Made by a program: the position numbers and the translations under genes. 64,000 bases of DNA from Cupriavidus phytohabitans (lineage in GTDB: Bacteria; Pseudomonadota; Gammaproteobacteria; Burkholderiales; Burkholderiaceae): contig NZ_AUFE01000023.1 of the NCBI RefSeq assembly GCF_000426345.1, forward strand, positions 32,501 to 96,500. The letters run 5' to 3'. Below the pieces are notes generated by a model. That model had not been told where the DNA came from, did not search any database, and saw nothing but the letters and a program-made list of their open reading frames with translations. Shown one piece after another: positions 1 to 9,705 of the stretch. Within the stretch, counting starts at the first letter, position 1. Each line of letters opens with the position of its first letter.

Positions 1-407
1 TCATGGTAGGTAATGTGCCCGGCAAAGCTGGACGGCAGCGTCTCGACGCGCGCCACGTTGACCAGGAAATCGGTCAGCTCGTACACCCGTTCCCGCAGGC
101 GCGCATAGCGGCCGTTCAATTCCGGATCGTCGCGCAGCAGGTCGCCGTAGTGGTGGCTGATCATGCCGCCGCAGCTTCCCGACGGGACCACGATGTAGTC
201 GAACATCTCGAACTCGCGCAGGAATTTCTCGGCGAGATCCCGCGAGACGGCGCGCTCGCCCGAGTTGTACGCCGGCTGGCCGCAGCAGGTCTGCGCCTCG
301 GGCACCATGACCTCGTAGCCGGCGGCTTCCAGCAGCTTGAGCACCGAAAATCCGATCTCCGGACGCATCAGGTCCACCAGGCAGGTGGCGAACAGACCGA
401 CTCGCAT
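1..407 (-). CDS. lutA: LutA/YkgE-type (Fe-S)-binding protein, partial
   Basis: The reading frame starts with ATG at 407 and runs off the left edge after 135 codons. The protein begins MRVGLFATCLVDLMRPEIG and contains TCCGQPAYNSGE and PSGSCGGM, the two cysteine-rich CCG motifs of the LutA/GlcF/HdrD family. LutA is one subunit of the LutABC enzyme that oxidises L-lactate to pyruvate; the gene order beyond the edge (lutB, lutC) would settle this. It is divergent from an IclR-type regulator, with a 235-base gap that carries a perfect inverted repeat. The paralogue GlcF (glycolate oxidase Fe-S subunit) is less likely because the protein opens directly with the CCG domain and no ferredoxin domain precedes it. 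Confidence 0.85.
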   Translation of the reverse strand, partial: MRVGLFATCLVDLMRPEIGFSVLKLLEAAGYEVMVPEAQTCCGQPAYNSGERAVSRDLAEKFLREFEMFDYIVVPSGSCGGMISHHYGDLLRDDPELNGRYARLRERVYELTDFLVNVARVETLPSSFAGHITYH

Positions 408-555
408 TGTTGGCTTCTCCAGACCCCAAAAACCCCGCAATTATGCGCGCCTTGGACCGCGCGTGGCGCACAAACGGTTCATCGCCGCATTGAATCCGGT
501 GCAAATCAGATCACTTTGCCGGATGACATCACCCCAGGATTCTTACGGTAATGTC

Positions 556-572
556 ATTTCACCTATTGAAAT
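556..572. promoter_or_regulatory. Inverted repeat, likely IclR operator
   Basis: ATTTCA-CCTAT-TGAAAT is a perfect 6-base inverted repeat in the gap between the divergent lutA-like gene and the iclR gene. IclR-family regulators bind short AT-rich palindromes and often control the divergent neighbour. That this is the operator is inference. Confidence 0.4.
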
Positions 573-642
573 TTTCACGATGCGAGATAGAATCAGGCAA
601 ACGCATAAAAATGCCGCAAAGCAACATTTCTCTCTCCTAGCT

Positions 643-1428
643 ATGTCCGAAGCAGACAAGTCACCGGGCAAGACGTCCATCCAGGTCATCGAGCGCATGA
701 TGACGCTGCTGGACGCCCTCGCCCAGCACGCCGACCCGGTCAGCCTGAAAGAGCTGTCGCTGGCCACAGGCCTGCACCCCTCGACCGCCCACCGCATCCT
801 TAACGACATGGTGGCCTGCCGTTTCGTCGATCGCTCCGATCCGGGCAGCTACCGTCTTGGCATGCGCCTGCTGGAACTGGGCAACCTGGTCAAGGCGCGC
901 CTGTCGGTGCGCGACGCCGCGCTGGCGCCGATGCGCGCGCTGCACCGCGTCACCGGGCAGACGGTCAACCTGTCGGTGCGACAGGGCGACGAGATCGTGT
1001 ATATCGAGCGCGCCTATAGCGAGCGCTCCGGCATGCAGGTGGTGCGCGCCATCGGCGGCCGTGCGCCGCTGCACCTGACCTCGGTCGGCAAGCTGTTCCT
1101 GGCCGCCGACGAGTCGGCGCGCGTTCGCAACTACGCCACCCGCACCGGGCTGGCCGGACATACCCGGACCTCGATCACCGACCTGACCAAGCTGGAGCGC
1201 GAGCTGAACTGGGTCCGCACCAACGGCTATGCCCGCGACAACGAAGAGCTGGAACTGGGCGTGCGCTGCATTGCCGCCGGCATTTACGACGACTCGCGCC
1301 GGCTGGTGGCGGGCCTGTCACTGTCTGCCCCGGCCGACCGGCTCCAGGACAGCTGGCTGCAGAACCTGAAGGAAACCGCGCTGCAGATCTCGCGCGGCAT
1401 GGGCTACGTATCAGAAGCCGCTGCCTGA
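643..1428 (+). CDS. IclR-family transcriptional regulator
   Basis: This 261-residue protein has an N-terminal winged helix-turn-helix (about residues 10-75, with the recognition helix around LHPSTAHRILNDM) and a C-terminal IclR effector-binding domain (about 85-255). The length is normal for the family. The start at 643 (MSEADKSPGK) is chosen because the domain begins just after it; an in-frame ATG at 580 would add 21 residues without homology features, and neither start has a good ribosome-binding site. It is divergent from the LutA-type gene, so a role in controlling lactate or hydroxyacid oxidation is likely. A strong terminator follows. Confidence 0.9.
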   Translation: MSEADKSPGKTSIQVIERMMTLLDALAQHADPVSLKELSLATGLHPSTAHRILNDMVACRFVDRSDPGSYRLGMRLLELGNLVKARLSVRDAALAPMRALHRVTGQTVNLSVRQGDEIVYIERAYSERSGMQVVRAIGGRAPLHLTSVGKLFLAADESARVRNYATRTGLAGHTRTSITDLTKLERELNWVRTNGYARDNEELELGVRCIAAGIYDDSRRLVAGLSLSAPADRLQDSWLQNLKETALQISRGMGYVSEAAA

Positions 1429-1455
1429 GCGCAGCTTCGTTCCGCCAGCGCCACG

Positions 1456-1496
1456 ACGCGCGGGCCGCCAGCGATGGCGCCCCGCGCGTTTTTTTT
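1456..1496 (+). terminator. Rho-independent terminator after iclR
   Basis: A 9-bp perfect stem ACGCGCGGG/CCCGCGCGT (1456-1464 with 1481-1489) is followed by a run of eight T. It closes the iclR transcript. Confidence 0.85.
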
Positions 1497-1586
1497 GCAT
1501 CCGGCGCCGGACATATCAGAATCAGGCTCAACACTAACGTTTACCCTTAGTTTTCAGATAACCAGCAAACCTTATAATCGCCCCCC

Positions 1587-2315
1587 ATGCGAACCCGTGC
1601 CGTCACCCTCACCGAACAGGTCACCCGCCAGGTGCGCGCCGATATCGAAAGCGGCGCGTACCCGGTCGGCACCCGGCTGCCGACCGGCAAGCAGCTCTCG
1701 GAGCAGTACGGCGTCAGCGCCGCGGTGATACGCGAAGTCACCGAGCATCTGCGTTCGCAGGGCTTTGTCGAGACGCGCCAGGGTGTCGGCTGCACCGTGC
1801 GCTCGCGCACCGGCGCGGCGGGATTCCAGCTGCCGCGCGAGCCCGATATCGACGCCGCCGGCCTGGCGGACCTGTATGACCTGCGCATCGACCTGGAGGG
1901 CGCCGCGGCCGCACTGGCGGCGGTGCGCCGCACCGATGACGACATCGCCGCGCTGGCAGGGCTGCTGCAGCGGCTGCATGCCCACCTCTACGACGGGCAG
2001 CCGGCAGCCGATATCGACGCGGCCTTCCATATCGGCATCGCCGCGGCGACGCATAACCCGTACTACCGCCAGTTGCTGCAGTACCTGAACCTGCAGCTGC
2101 ACCAGGCGGTCGCCACCGCGCGCGCCAACACGCTGCGCCAGCCTGGGCTGGCCGAAGGCGTGCATGGCGAGCATGAAGCCATCGTCGACGCGATCCGCCG
2201 CGGCGACGCCGAAGCGGCCCGGAGCGCGGCGGTCACCCACCTGCAGAACGCGGCGCGGCGTCTTGGCCTGACGCTGCGCGCGCGTGCCGCCACCCCGTCC
2301 CTCGCACAGTCCTGA
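1587..2315 (+). CDS. GntR-family regulator, FadR/FCD subfamily
   Basis: A 242-residue protein with an N-terminal GntR winged helix (about residues 8-72, including the typical GTRLPTGKQLSEQYGVS) and an all-helical FCD ligand domain (about 90-225) carrying the spaced histidines that usually bind a metal and a small carboxylate. FCD regulators such as LldR and GlcC commonly respond to lactate or glycolate. It lies 22 bases upstream of an FAD-linked oxidase in the same direction, so the two are probably co-transcribed and the regulator may control that enzyme. Confidence 0.9.
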   Translation: MRTRAVTLTEQVTRQVRADIESGAYPVGTRLPTGKQLSEQYGVSAAVIREVTEHLRSQGFVETRQGVGCTVRSRTGAAGFQLPREPDIDAAGLADLYDLRIDLEGAAAALAAVRRTDDDIAALAGLLQRLHAHLYDGQPAADIDAAFHIGIAAATHNPYYRQLLQYLNLQLHQAVATARANTLRQPGLAEGVHGEHEAIVDAIRRGDAEAARSAAVTHLQNAARRLGLTLRARAATPSLAQS

Positions 2316-2337
2316 CACCACGGAAACACGGAACAAC

Positions 2338-3750
<1,413 letters not shown>

Positions 3751-3766
3751 GCGCTGTCGCGCTGGC

Positions 3767-3797
3767 AAAAAAAACGCGCCGGGCTCCGGCGCGTTTT
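3767..3797. terminator. Bidirectional terminator
   Basis: An 11-bp perfect stem AAAACGCGCCG/CGGCGCGTTTT (3771-3781 with 3787-3797) has A-rich and T-rich flanks. It sits between the convergent oxidase and pbpG genes and can serve both strands. Confidence 0.85.
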
Positions 3798-3813
3798 CAT
3801 TGCAGGTCAGCGA

Positions 3814-5028
3814 TCAGATGCCGCGAGCCTGCTGCGAAGCCAGGATCGCGTGCGCGCCGCCCGGGCGCTGCGTCAGGTTAGGGGAAGAGGGAAAGCCGTG
3901 CGGCTGCGACGGCGAATGCTCGAGCCAGTCCTTGACCCGGTTGGCATCGGCAAAACGCGACAGCTTGCCCGCCGAATCCAGGAACACCATCACCACGTTG
4001 CGGCCCTGCACGCGCGCCTGCATCACCAGGCACTGGCCTGCCTCGGAGATAAAGCCAGTCTTCTGCAGGCCGATCTCCCAGTTGCCGCCGCGCACCAGGC
4101 GGTTGGTGCTGACATAGTGCTGCGTGCGGCCCATCACGTTGACTTCATGCTCGGTCTGGGTCGAGAACTCGCGGATGGTCGGGTTGCGGTACGCGGCATT
4201 GACCATGCGCACCAGGTCCATCGCGCTCGACACATTGCTGCTCGACAGGCCACTCGAGTCGACGAAATGGCTGTCGTTCATGCCCAGCTCGCGCGCCTTG
4301 CGGTTCATCGCCTGCACGAAAGCCGGCAGCCCGCCCGGATAGTGGCGGCCCAGCGCCGAGGCGGCGCGGTTCTCGGACGACATCAGCGCCAGCAGCAGCA
4401 GTTCCTGGCGGGTCAGCTGCGTACCGAAGCGCAGGCGCGAGCTGCTGTGCTTCTCGGTGTCGCGATCGTCCTCGGTGATGGTCAGCACCTCGTCCATCGG
4501 CAGGCGCGCGTCCATCACCACCAGCGCGGTCATCAGCTTGGTGATCGAGGCGATCGGCAGCACGGCCGAGGCGTTCTTCTGGAACAGCACCTCGTTGGAG
4601 CCCTGGTCCATCACCAGCGCCACGCTGGAGCGCAGCGCCAGTGCGTCTTCGGTATCGCGCAGCCCCATCGCCTCGCCCAGCGACGGCTTGGCCGGCGTGA
4701 ACACGGCGCGCACCGGCGCGGCGCGATGCGCGGCCACGACCTGGCGCTTGCCGTTTTTCAGCACGATCACCTTGCGGCCGGAACCGGCTTCACTCCTGGC
4801 GACCCTGCTGCTGCGCGACTTCGCGGACACAGTCTTGGAAGCGGATTTTTTGGTGACTTTAGCGGTAGTTGCCTGCTTTTTAGACGCTTTTTGCGTACTT
4901 GCAGACTTGCTGGCAGCCTCAGCGACGGGAGCTGCAACCATCGACACCGACACCAGCACCGCGGCGGCAACGGCGGACAAGGGCGTGGAGCCGAAGAATC
5001 TGGAAAAAATGGAATCAGACCGAAACAT
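3814..5028 (-). CDS. pbpG: D-alanyl-D-alanine endopeptidase PbpG (PBP7 type)
   Basis: A 404-residue periplasmic penicillin-binding protein of the S11 family. A signal sequence (about residues 1-39, ending in VAEAAS) is followed by a Lys/Ser/Thr/Ala-rich linker (about 40-75) and a basic stretch. The catalytic motifs are SITK at 161-164, SEN at 218-220 and KTG at 323-325. Family members cut D-Ala-meso-DAP cross-links in peptidoglycan. The linker is longer and more basic than in E. coli PBP7 and may hold the enzyme on the wall. It is transcribed alone, convergent with the upstream oxidase. Confidence 0.92.
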   Translation of the reverse strand: MFRSDSIFSRFFGSTPLSAVAAAVLVSVSMVAAPVAEAASKSASTQKASKKQATTAKVTKKSASKTVSAKSRSSRVARSEAGSGRKVIVLKNGKRQVVAAHRAAPVRAVFTPAKPSLGEAMGLRDTEDALALRSSVALVMDQGSNEVLFQKNASAVLPIASITKLMTALVVMDARLPMDEVLTITEDDRDTEKHSSSRLRFGTQLTRQELLLLALMSSENRAASALGRHYPGGLPAFVQAMNRKARELGMNDSHFVDSSGLSSSNVSSAMDLVRMVNAAYRNPTIREFSTQTEHEVNVMGRTQHYVSTNRLVRGGNWEIGLQKTGFISEAGQCLVMQARVQGRNVVMVFLDSAGKLSRFADANRVKDWLEHSPSQPHGFPSSPNLTQRPGGAHAILASQQARGI

Positions 5029-5279
5029 GATTCGTTCAGCGCATCAGGAATGGCGCTAGTGTAGGAAATTAAGAAATTGTTAGCAAGATTAAAGACTTAC
5101 AGACGCTCCTTAAAGTTCGATTTGCAAACATTTCCACATGGTGGAAAAAGTTGACCTCAGGTCACGTTCGCAAACGAACTGCATTCGCTCCGCCTTGCTC
5201 ACCCCAGTAACAATTGCGGCCAGTACGGCATTTCGCTCTCTATATCGGCAGCAATCGTTACACATTGATACAAACCTCT

Positions 5280-6008
5280 CTATGAGAGGAAACGCGCAAA
5301 CCCGCTTACCGGCTCCCGTTCGGTGGCCAGGCGGTTTTCCGGCGCGTCCGGATCCGCAAACCCCAGCGACATGCCGCACACCACCATTTCTTCGGGTGGC
5401 AGCAGCAAATGGCTGCCAATGATCTTGTGGAACTGCGTGAACGCCGCCTGCGGGCAGGTATCCAGCCCGCGCCCCCGCGCGGCAACCATGATGCTTTGCA
5501 GGAACATGCCGTAGTCGAGCCAGCTGCCCTGCTCCATGATGCGATCGATGGTGAAGATCATGCCCACCGGCGCATCGAAGAAACGGAAATTGCGCGCGTG
5601 CTGCTCATGCATGCGCGCCTTGTCCTCGCGGCTGATCTCAAGCAGGCCATACAGGTCCCAGCCCACCTTGCGCCGCCTCGCCAGGTACGGGTTGGCCCAT
5701 TCGCGGGGATAGTACGGGTATTCCTCCAGGTACTTGGCATCGCGCTCAGGGTCGTCGTAAGCGGCAAGGACATCGGCGCACAGCTTTGCCTTGGCCTCGC
5801 CCGACAGGACATAGACCCGCCAAGGCTGCGTATTGGTGCCGGAGGGGGCGCGGCTGGCGACGGCCAGGATCTCTTCCACGGTCTCGCGCGGCACGGGCGT
5901 ATCGAGAAAGGCCGGCACCGAACGCCGCGTCAGGATCGCGCGATCCACACACGCCACGGCGTCCTGCGAACCCGGTTGCATCTCGAGGGACATCTTGTTC
6001 GTCTCCAT
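5280..6008 (-). CDS. Nitroreductase-family FMN oxidoreductase
   Basis: A 242-residue protein with the nitroreductase fold: an N-terminal RRSVPAF segment and RAPSGTNTQPWRVYV contact FMN, and the C-terminal LGFADPDAPENR is typical of the subfamily. These enzymes use NAD(P)H to reduce nitroaromatics, quinones or enones. The start at 6008 (METNKMSLEMQ) is preceded by GAGGGCGGGG, a strong ribosome-binding site. It is the last gene of a minus-strand run, 10 bases behind a thioesterase gene. The substrate is unknown. Confidence 0.85.
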   Translation of the reverse strand: METNKMSLEMQPGSQDAVACVDRAILTRRSVPAFLDTPVPRETVEEILAVASRAPSGTNTQPWRVYVLSGEAKAKLCADVLAAYDDPERDAKYLEEYPYYPREWANPYLARRRKVGWDLYGLLEISREDKARMHEQHARNFRFFDAPVGMIFTIDRIMEQGSWLDYGMFLQSIMVAARGRGLDTCPQAAFTQFHKIIGSHLLLPPEEMVVCGMSLGFADPDAPENRLATEREPVSGFARFLS

Positions 6009-6018
6009 CGCCCCGCCC

Positions 6019-6465
6019 TCACCCTTGCGCGCCTGCGACCGCCAGCGGCAGCAGCGCCTCGCGCAGCGGCGCCGGCAGCGGTACCGGCCGGCGCGTGGCG
6101 CGATCGACATAGACGTGGATGAAATGCCCCTGCGCGGCGGCAACCTCGTTGTCGCCGCTGAACAGGCCGACCTCATAGCGCACGCTCGACGTGCCGAGCC
6201 TGGCGACGCGCAAGCCTGCGACCACGGTCTCCGGGAAGCTGAGCGACGAGAAGTAATTGCACTGCGTCTCGATCACCAGCCCGATGGTCTTGCCCGACTC
6301 GAGATCGAGCGCCCCCTGCCGGATCAGGTAGGTATTCACCACGGTGTCAAAATAACTGTAGTAGACAACGTTGTTAACGTGGCCATAGACATCGTTATCC
6401 ATCCAACGCGTCGTGATCGGCTGGAAGTACGGATAGGCACTGCGCGGCTCGGCTTGTGGTTTCAT
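6019..6465 (-). CDS. Acyl-CoA thioesterase, 4-hydroxybenzoyl-CoA thioesterase-like
   Basis: A 148-residue single hot-dog-fold protein. The segment TTRWMDNDVYGHVNNVVYY matches the family signature, with the Asp-containing D-x-Y-G-H-V-N-N active-site loop. Such proteins hydrolyse acyl-CoA thioesters in the cytoplasm. The start at 6465 gives MKPQAEPRSAY and normal family length; an upstream ATG at 6549 would add 28 unrelated residues. It lies between an EamA exporter (97 bases upstream) and the nitroreductase gene. Confidence 0.85.
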   Translation of the reverse strand: MKPQAEPRSAYPYFQPITTRWMDNDVYGHVNNVVYYSYFDTVVNTYLIRQGALDLESGKTIGLVIETQCNYFSSLSFPETVVAGLRVARLGTSSVRYEVGLFSGDNEVAAAQGHFIHVYVDRATRRPVPLPAPLREALLPLAVAGAQG

Positions 6466-6562
6466 GGGGCGAGGAAGGAACTGGGCAGGAACGGAAAGTG
6501 GAATCGGAGTGCGCCAGGGCAACTGTTGACGCGTTCGCAACCGCAACACGAACGCACCAGCG

Positions 6563-7489
6563 CTACCTGCGGATGACCAGTGCCACGCCTAACGCAGCAA
6601 GCACCATGCCGGCGGCGGCGAGCGGCGGGAAGCGTTCGCCGAAGAGCAGCCAGGCCATCACGGCGGTGGTCGGTGGCGTCAGATACATGAGGCTAGACAC
6701 CCTGGTCGCCGCACCTTGGCGGATCAGCAGGAACAGCAGCGAGATGGCGCCGATCGACAACGCCACCACCAACCACGCCAGCGCGCCGATCATGGCGGCG
6801 GTCCACTGCACTTCGCGGGTCTCGAACAGGAACATGAACGGCAGGCAGGCCAGCGCGGCGGCGCCGAACTGGATCACGGATCCCATGCGCAGGTCGAACA
6901 CCGGGCAGAAGTGCTTCTGGTAGACGGTGCCGACGGTAATGCTGATCAGCGCGCCGACCGCCAGCGCCAGGCCTGCCGGCGTCAGCGCGCTGGTGCCGAG
7001 CTTGTTGGCCACCACCAGCGCCACGCCGGCGATGCCCAGCAGCAAGCCCAGCCACTGGTGCCCGCTGATGCGCTCGCCCAGCCGTGCGGCGATCAGCGCG
7101 GTCAGGATCGGCTGCATGCCTGCGATCAGCGCCGACACGCCGGCCGGCATGCCGAGCCTGATCGCCGCCCACACGCCGCCGAGGTAGCCGGCCTGCAGCA
7201 GCAAGCCCGCCACGGCAAGATGGCCGACCATGCGCCAGTCGGCATGCGCCGTGCCCGCCGCGCGCGGCAACGGCACGCCGGCCAGCAGCACGAACGGCAC
7301 CATCAGCACCAGCACGCCGACAAAGCGCAGAAACAGGAATGTCATCGGTTCCGCGTACGGCATGCCGTACTTGGCGACGATGAAGCCGGTGCTCCAGATC
7401 AGCACGAACAGCCACGGCATCGCCGCCACCCATGCCGTCCGGCGGGCGGCGGCATCGGCCGTGCGGCCGGGTTCTGCGGCGGCGCTCAT
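6563..7489 (-). CDS. EamA/DMT-superfamily transporter
   Basis: A 308-residue inner-membrane protein with about ten hydrophobic segments arranged as two repeats of the EamA domain (about residues 20-150 and 165-305). The first segment PWLFVLIWSTGFIVAKYG carries the WSTGFxxAK pattern usual in RhaT/YdcZ-like exporters. Members export amino acids, metabolites or drugs; the substrate here is unknown. Its ATG overlaps the stop of the deacetylase gene by four bases (ATGA), which indicates translational coupling. Confidence 0.88.
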   Translation of the reverse strand: MSAAAEPGRTADAAARRTAWVAAMPWLFVLIWSTGFIVAKYGMPYAEPMTFLFLRFVGVLVLMVPFVLLAGVPLPRAAGTAHADWRMVGHLAVAGLLLQAGYLGGVWAAIRLGMPAGVSALIAGMQPILTALIAARLGERISGHQWLGLLLGIAGVALVVANKLGTSALTPAGLALAVGALISITVGTVYQKHFCPVFDLRMGSVIQFGAAALACLPFMFLFETREVQWTAAMIGALAWLVVALSIGAISLLFLLIRQGAATRVSSLMYLTPPTTAVMAWLLFGERFPPLAAAGMVLAALGVALVIRR

Positions 7490-8406
7490 GACGCCGCCGC
7501 CAGCACGCCGTGGCGGGCATGGTATTGCGCGGCCAGGCGCACGGTCTGCGCATGGACCGCGACCGTGTCTTCGATCTGGTTACCGTAGCCGCCGGCCATC
7601 GCCACCGCTACCGGGAGGCCACGCGCCATGGCGGCGTCGAATACCAGCCGGTCACGCCGTGCCAAACCAGCGAAGGTCAGTTTGAGCCGCCCGAGCCGGT
7701 CGCCCTCGTGCGGATCGGCGCCGGCCAGGTAGATCAGCAGGTCGGGCGCGAAGCGGCTGAACAGCGTATCCAGCGCCACCTGCAACGAATGCGCATAGGC
7801 GTCGTCGTCGCAGCCGTCCGGCAGCCCGACGTCGAGGTCGCTGGCTTCCTTGCGGAACGGATAGTTCTTCTCGCCGTGCAGCGACAGCGTGAACGCAGAG
7901 GGATCGCCTTGCAGGATCGACGCCGTGCCGTTGCCCTGGTGCACGTCGAGATCGACCACCGCCACGCGGCGCACGTCGCCGTCGCGCTGCAGCACGCGCG
8001 CCGCGATGGCCGCGTCGTTGAACACGCAGAAGCCGCCACCCTTGTCGGCATACGCGTGGTGCGTGCCGCCGGCGAGGTTCACGGCAATGCCTTCGCGCAA
8101 GGCTGCCCGGCACGCTTCAATGGTGGCGCCGGCGGAGCGCCGCGAGCGCTCGACCATGGCTTCGGACCACGGGAAGCCGATTTCGCGCTGGCGGGCAGCA
8201 TCCAGCGTGCCATCGGAAGCGGCCTGGACGTATTCCGGCGTATGCGCCAGCAGCAGCGCATCGTCGCCGGCGCGCGGCGCCTCGGCCAGGCGCAAGCCAG
8301 GGATCTGGGTTGCAACTGTGTCGCGCAGCATGCTGTACTTGCGCATCGGGAAACGGTGTCCCGGCGGCAGCGGCAACACGAAATGGTCGGCGTAGAAGGC
8401 AAGCAT
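7486..8406 (-). CDS. Histone-deacetylase-family deacetylase (class II-like)
   Basis: A 306-residue zinc hydrolase of the arginase/deacetylase fold. GGTHHAYADKGGGFCVFND (113-131) holds the catalytic His pair, and VDLDVHQGNGT (151-161) with AGADPHEGDRLG (229 onward) supplies the Zn ligands Asp154, His156 and Asp231. Bacterial homologues include acetoin-utilisation AcuC, acetylpolyamine amidohydrolases and protein deacetylases. The start at 8406 (MLAFYADHF) fits the usual N-terminus; the longer frame from 8493 adds 29 unrelated residues. It heads a minus-strand run of four genes. The physiological substrate is open. Confidence 0.9.
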   Translation of the reverse strand: MLAFYADHFVLPLPPGHRFPMRKYSMLRDTVATQIPGLRLAEAPRAGDDALLLAHTPEYVQAASDGTLDAARQREIGFPWSEAMVERSRRSAGATIEACRAALREGIAVNLAGGTHHAYADKGGGFCVFNDAAIAARVLQRDGDVRRVAVVDLDVHQGNGTASILQGDPSAFTLSLHGEKNYPFRKEASDLDVGLPDGCDDDAYAHSLQVALDTLFSRFAPDLLIYLAGADPHEGDRLGRLKLTFAGLARRDRLVFDAAMARGLPVAVAMAGGYGNQIEDTVAVHAQTVRLAAQYHARHGVLAAAS

Positions 8407-8563
8407 GGATCGGCCTGTGCGGTTCTGTTCACGTCTTGTCGGTTTCGCAGGCGGCGGCCAGCCGTACAGCGAGGGAATCCGCGATGGTAGCACCGCTCAC
8501 CGCACCTCGCCGCCTAGCCAAAATGGCTGCTGCGGCACAAATACCAGCACAGCGGCCCAATAT

Positions 8564-8616
8564 TTTTGTGCAACGCACAAAATGCGCTTGACATTAAACC
8601 TGGCTTCCCTAGAATT
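8564..8616 (+). promoter_or_regulatory. phaP1 promoter with overlapping palindrome (probable PhaR site)
   Basis: TTGACA (8588-8593), 16 bases, then TAGAAT (8610-8615) forms a near-consensus sigma-70 promoter. Immediately upstream lies a perfect palindrome TTTTGTGC-AAC-GCACAAAA (8564-8582), and TTGTTGCGGCGCATC follows the -10 near the expected start site. In R. eutropha the phaP1 promoter is repressed by PhaR, which leaves the DNA when PHB granules form. Assigning these two elements to PhaR is inference. The transcript would have a leader of about 140 bases. Confidence 0.7.
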
Positions 8617-8765
8617 GGAATTGTTGCGGCGCATCAAACCATCGGGCGCGGCACACAACCACCCACCTACGCCTGGGCTGGCCGAAGCGGGACACACCGT
8701 CACGGCCTTGACATCTAGGCGGCTTATTTTTGCTTGACCTTGAAGTTCACCACTGGAGACCAGCA

Positions 8766-9344
8766 ATGATCCTGACCCCGGAACAAGTCGCAGCAGCGCA
8801 AAAAGCAAACCTGGAAACGCTGTTCGGCCTGACTACCAAGGCATTTGAAGGCGTCGAAAAGCTTGTCGAACTGAACCTGCAGGTCGTGAAGACCACGTTG
8901 GCCGAAAACGTGGAAAATGCCAAGAAGGCCCTGTCGGCCAAGGACGCACAGGAACTGCTGGCCCTGCAGGCCGCAGCCGTGCAGCCGGTCGCCGAGAAGA
9001 CCCTGGCTTACACCCGTCACCTGTACGAAATCGCTTCGGAAACCCAGAGCGAGTTCACCAAGGTGGCCGAGGCCCAACTGGCCGAAGGCTCGAAGAACGT
9101 GCAGGCGCTGGTCGAGAACTTCGCCAAGAACGCCCCGGCCGGTTCGGAATCGACCGTGGCCATCGTGAAGTCGGCGATCTCGGCTGCCAACAACGCCTAC
9201 GAGTCGGTGCAGAAGGCGACCAAGCAAGCCGTGGAAATCGCTGAAACCAACTTCCAGGCCGCTGCTTCCGCCGCCACCAAGGCTGCCCAGCAAGCCAGCG
9301 CCACGGCCCGTACGGCCACGGCGAAGAAGGCTACGGTTGCCTGA
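8766..9344 (+). CDS. phaP1: Phasin PhaP1, PHB granule surface protein
   Basis: A 192-residue, Ala/Lys/Glu-rich amphipathic helical protein beginning [17 protein letters not shown] and ending in [13 protein letters not shown]. Length and sequence match the major phasin PhaP1 of Ralstonia eutropha as I remember it. Phasins coat polyhydroxybutyrate granules, keep them apart and promote PHB accumulation. The start at 8766 is fixed by GGAGA eight bases upstream; an in-frame ATG at 8730 would add 12 residues and hide that site. The gene is monocistronic, with its own promoter and a downstream terminator. Confidence 0.95.
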   Translation: MILTPEQVAAAQKANLETLFGLTTKAFEGVEKLVELNLQVVKTTLAENVENAKKALSAKDAQELLALQAAAVQPVAEKTLAYTRHLYEIASETQSEFTKVAEAQLAEGSKNVQALVENFAKNAPAGSESTVAIVKSAISAANNAYESVQKATKQAVEIAETNFQAAASAATKAAQQASATARTATAKKATVA

Positions 9345-9364
9345 TAGCTGTTTGCCTTGACGAT

Positions 9365-9384
9365 GGACCGGCTCCGGCCGGTCC
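9365..9384 (+). other. Hairpin downstream of phaP1
   Basis: GGACCGGC/GCCGGTCC (9365-9372 with 9377-9384) forms an 8-bp stem with a 4-base loop directly behind the phaP1 stop, without a T run. It may protect the 3' end of an abundant mRNA; the true terminator lies further on. Confidence 0.5.
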
Positions 9385-9524
9385 GTTGGCAAAGCGCATT
9401 GATACGGCATCTTGCCGGTGCGTTTTGCCAACGATGATGGTGGTGTCCCGACCGAGGATAGCGGCACTGCCTAGTCTGCCGATGTCTCCTCGGTACCGCG
9501 GTCTCCTTGTCCAAAGGTATCGTT

Positions 9525-9559
9525 AAAGCCTGGCCTGCAGAGGCCGGGCTTTTTTTTTG
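9525..9559 (+). terminator. Rho-independent terminator of phaP1
   Basis: AAAGCCTGGCC and GGCCGGGCTTT pair with one mismatch and are followed by a T tract. The stretch from 9345 to 9705 holds no gene, only this terminator, the preceding hairpin and the pdhL terminator. Confidence 0.8.
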
Positions 9560-9655
9560 CCCGTTTCGTTCTTCCTTCCCGCTTGTATAAGGCCCCGCCC
9601 CGCTGGCTCCATCCGTTGGTGGGTTTGACTTCTGGCGGTTAATTGCATTAACAGG

Positions 9656-9686
9656 GCAAAAAAGAACCCGCCCGAAGGCGGGTTCT
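9656..9686 (-). terminator. Rho-independent terminator of the pdh operon
   Basis: A perfect 10-bp stem AGAACCCGCC/GGCGGGTTCT (9663-9672 with 9677-9686) with a 4-base loop is followed on the minus strand by a T run. It lies 19 bases past the pdhL stop. Confidence 0.9.
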
Positions 9687-9705
9687 GCGTTTCCGTCGGG
9701 AACGC

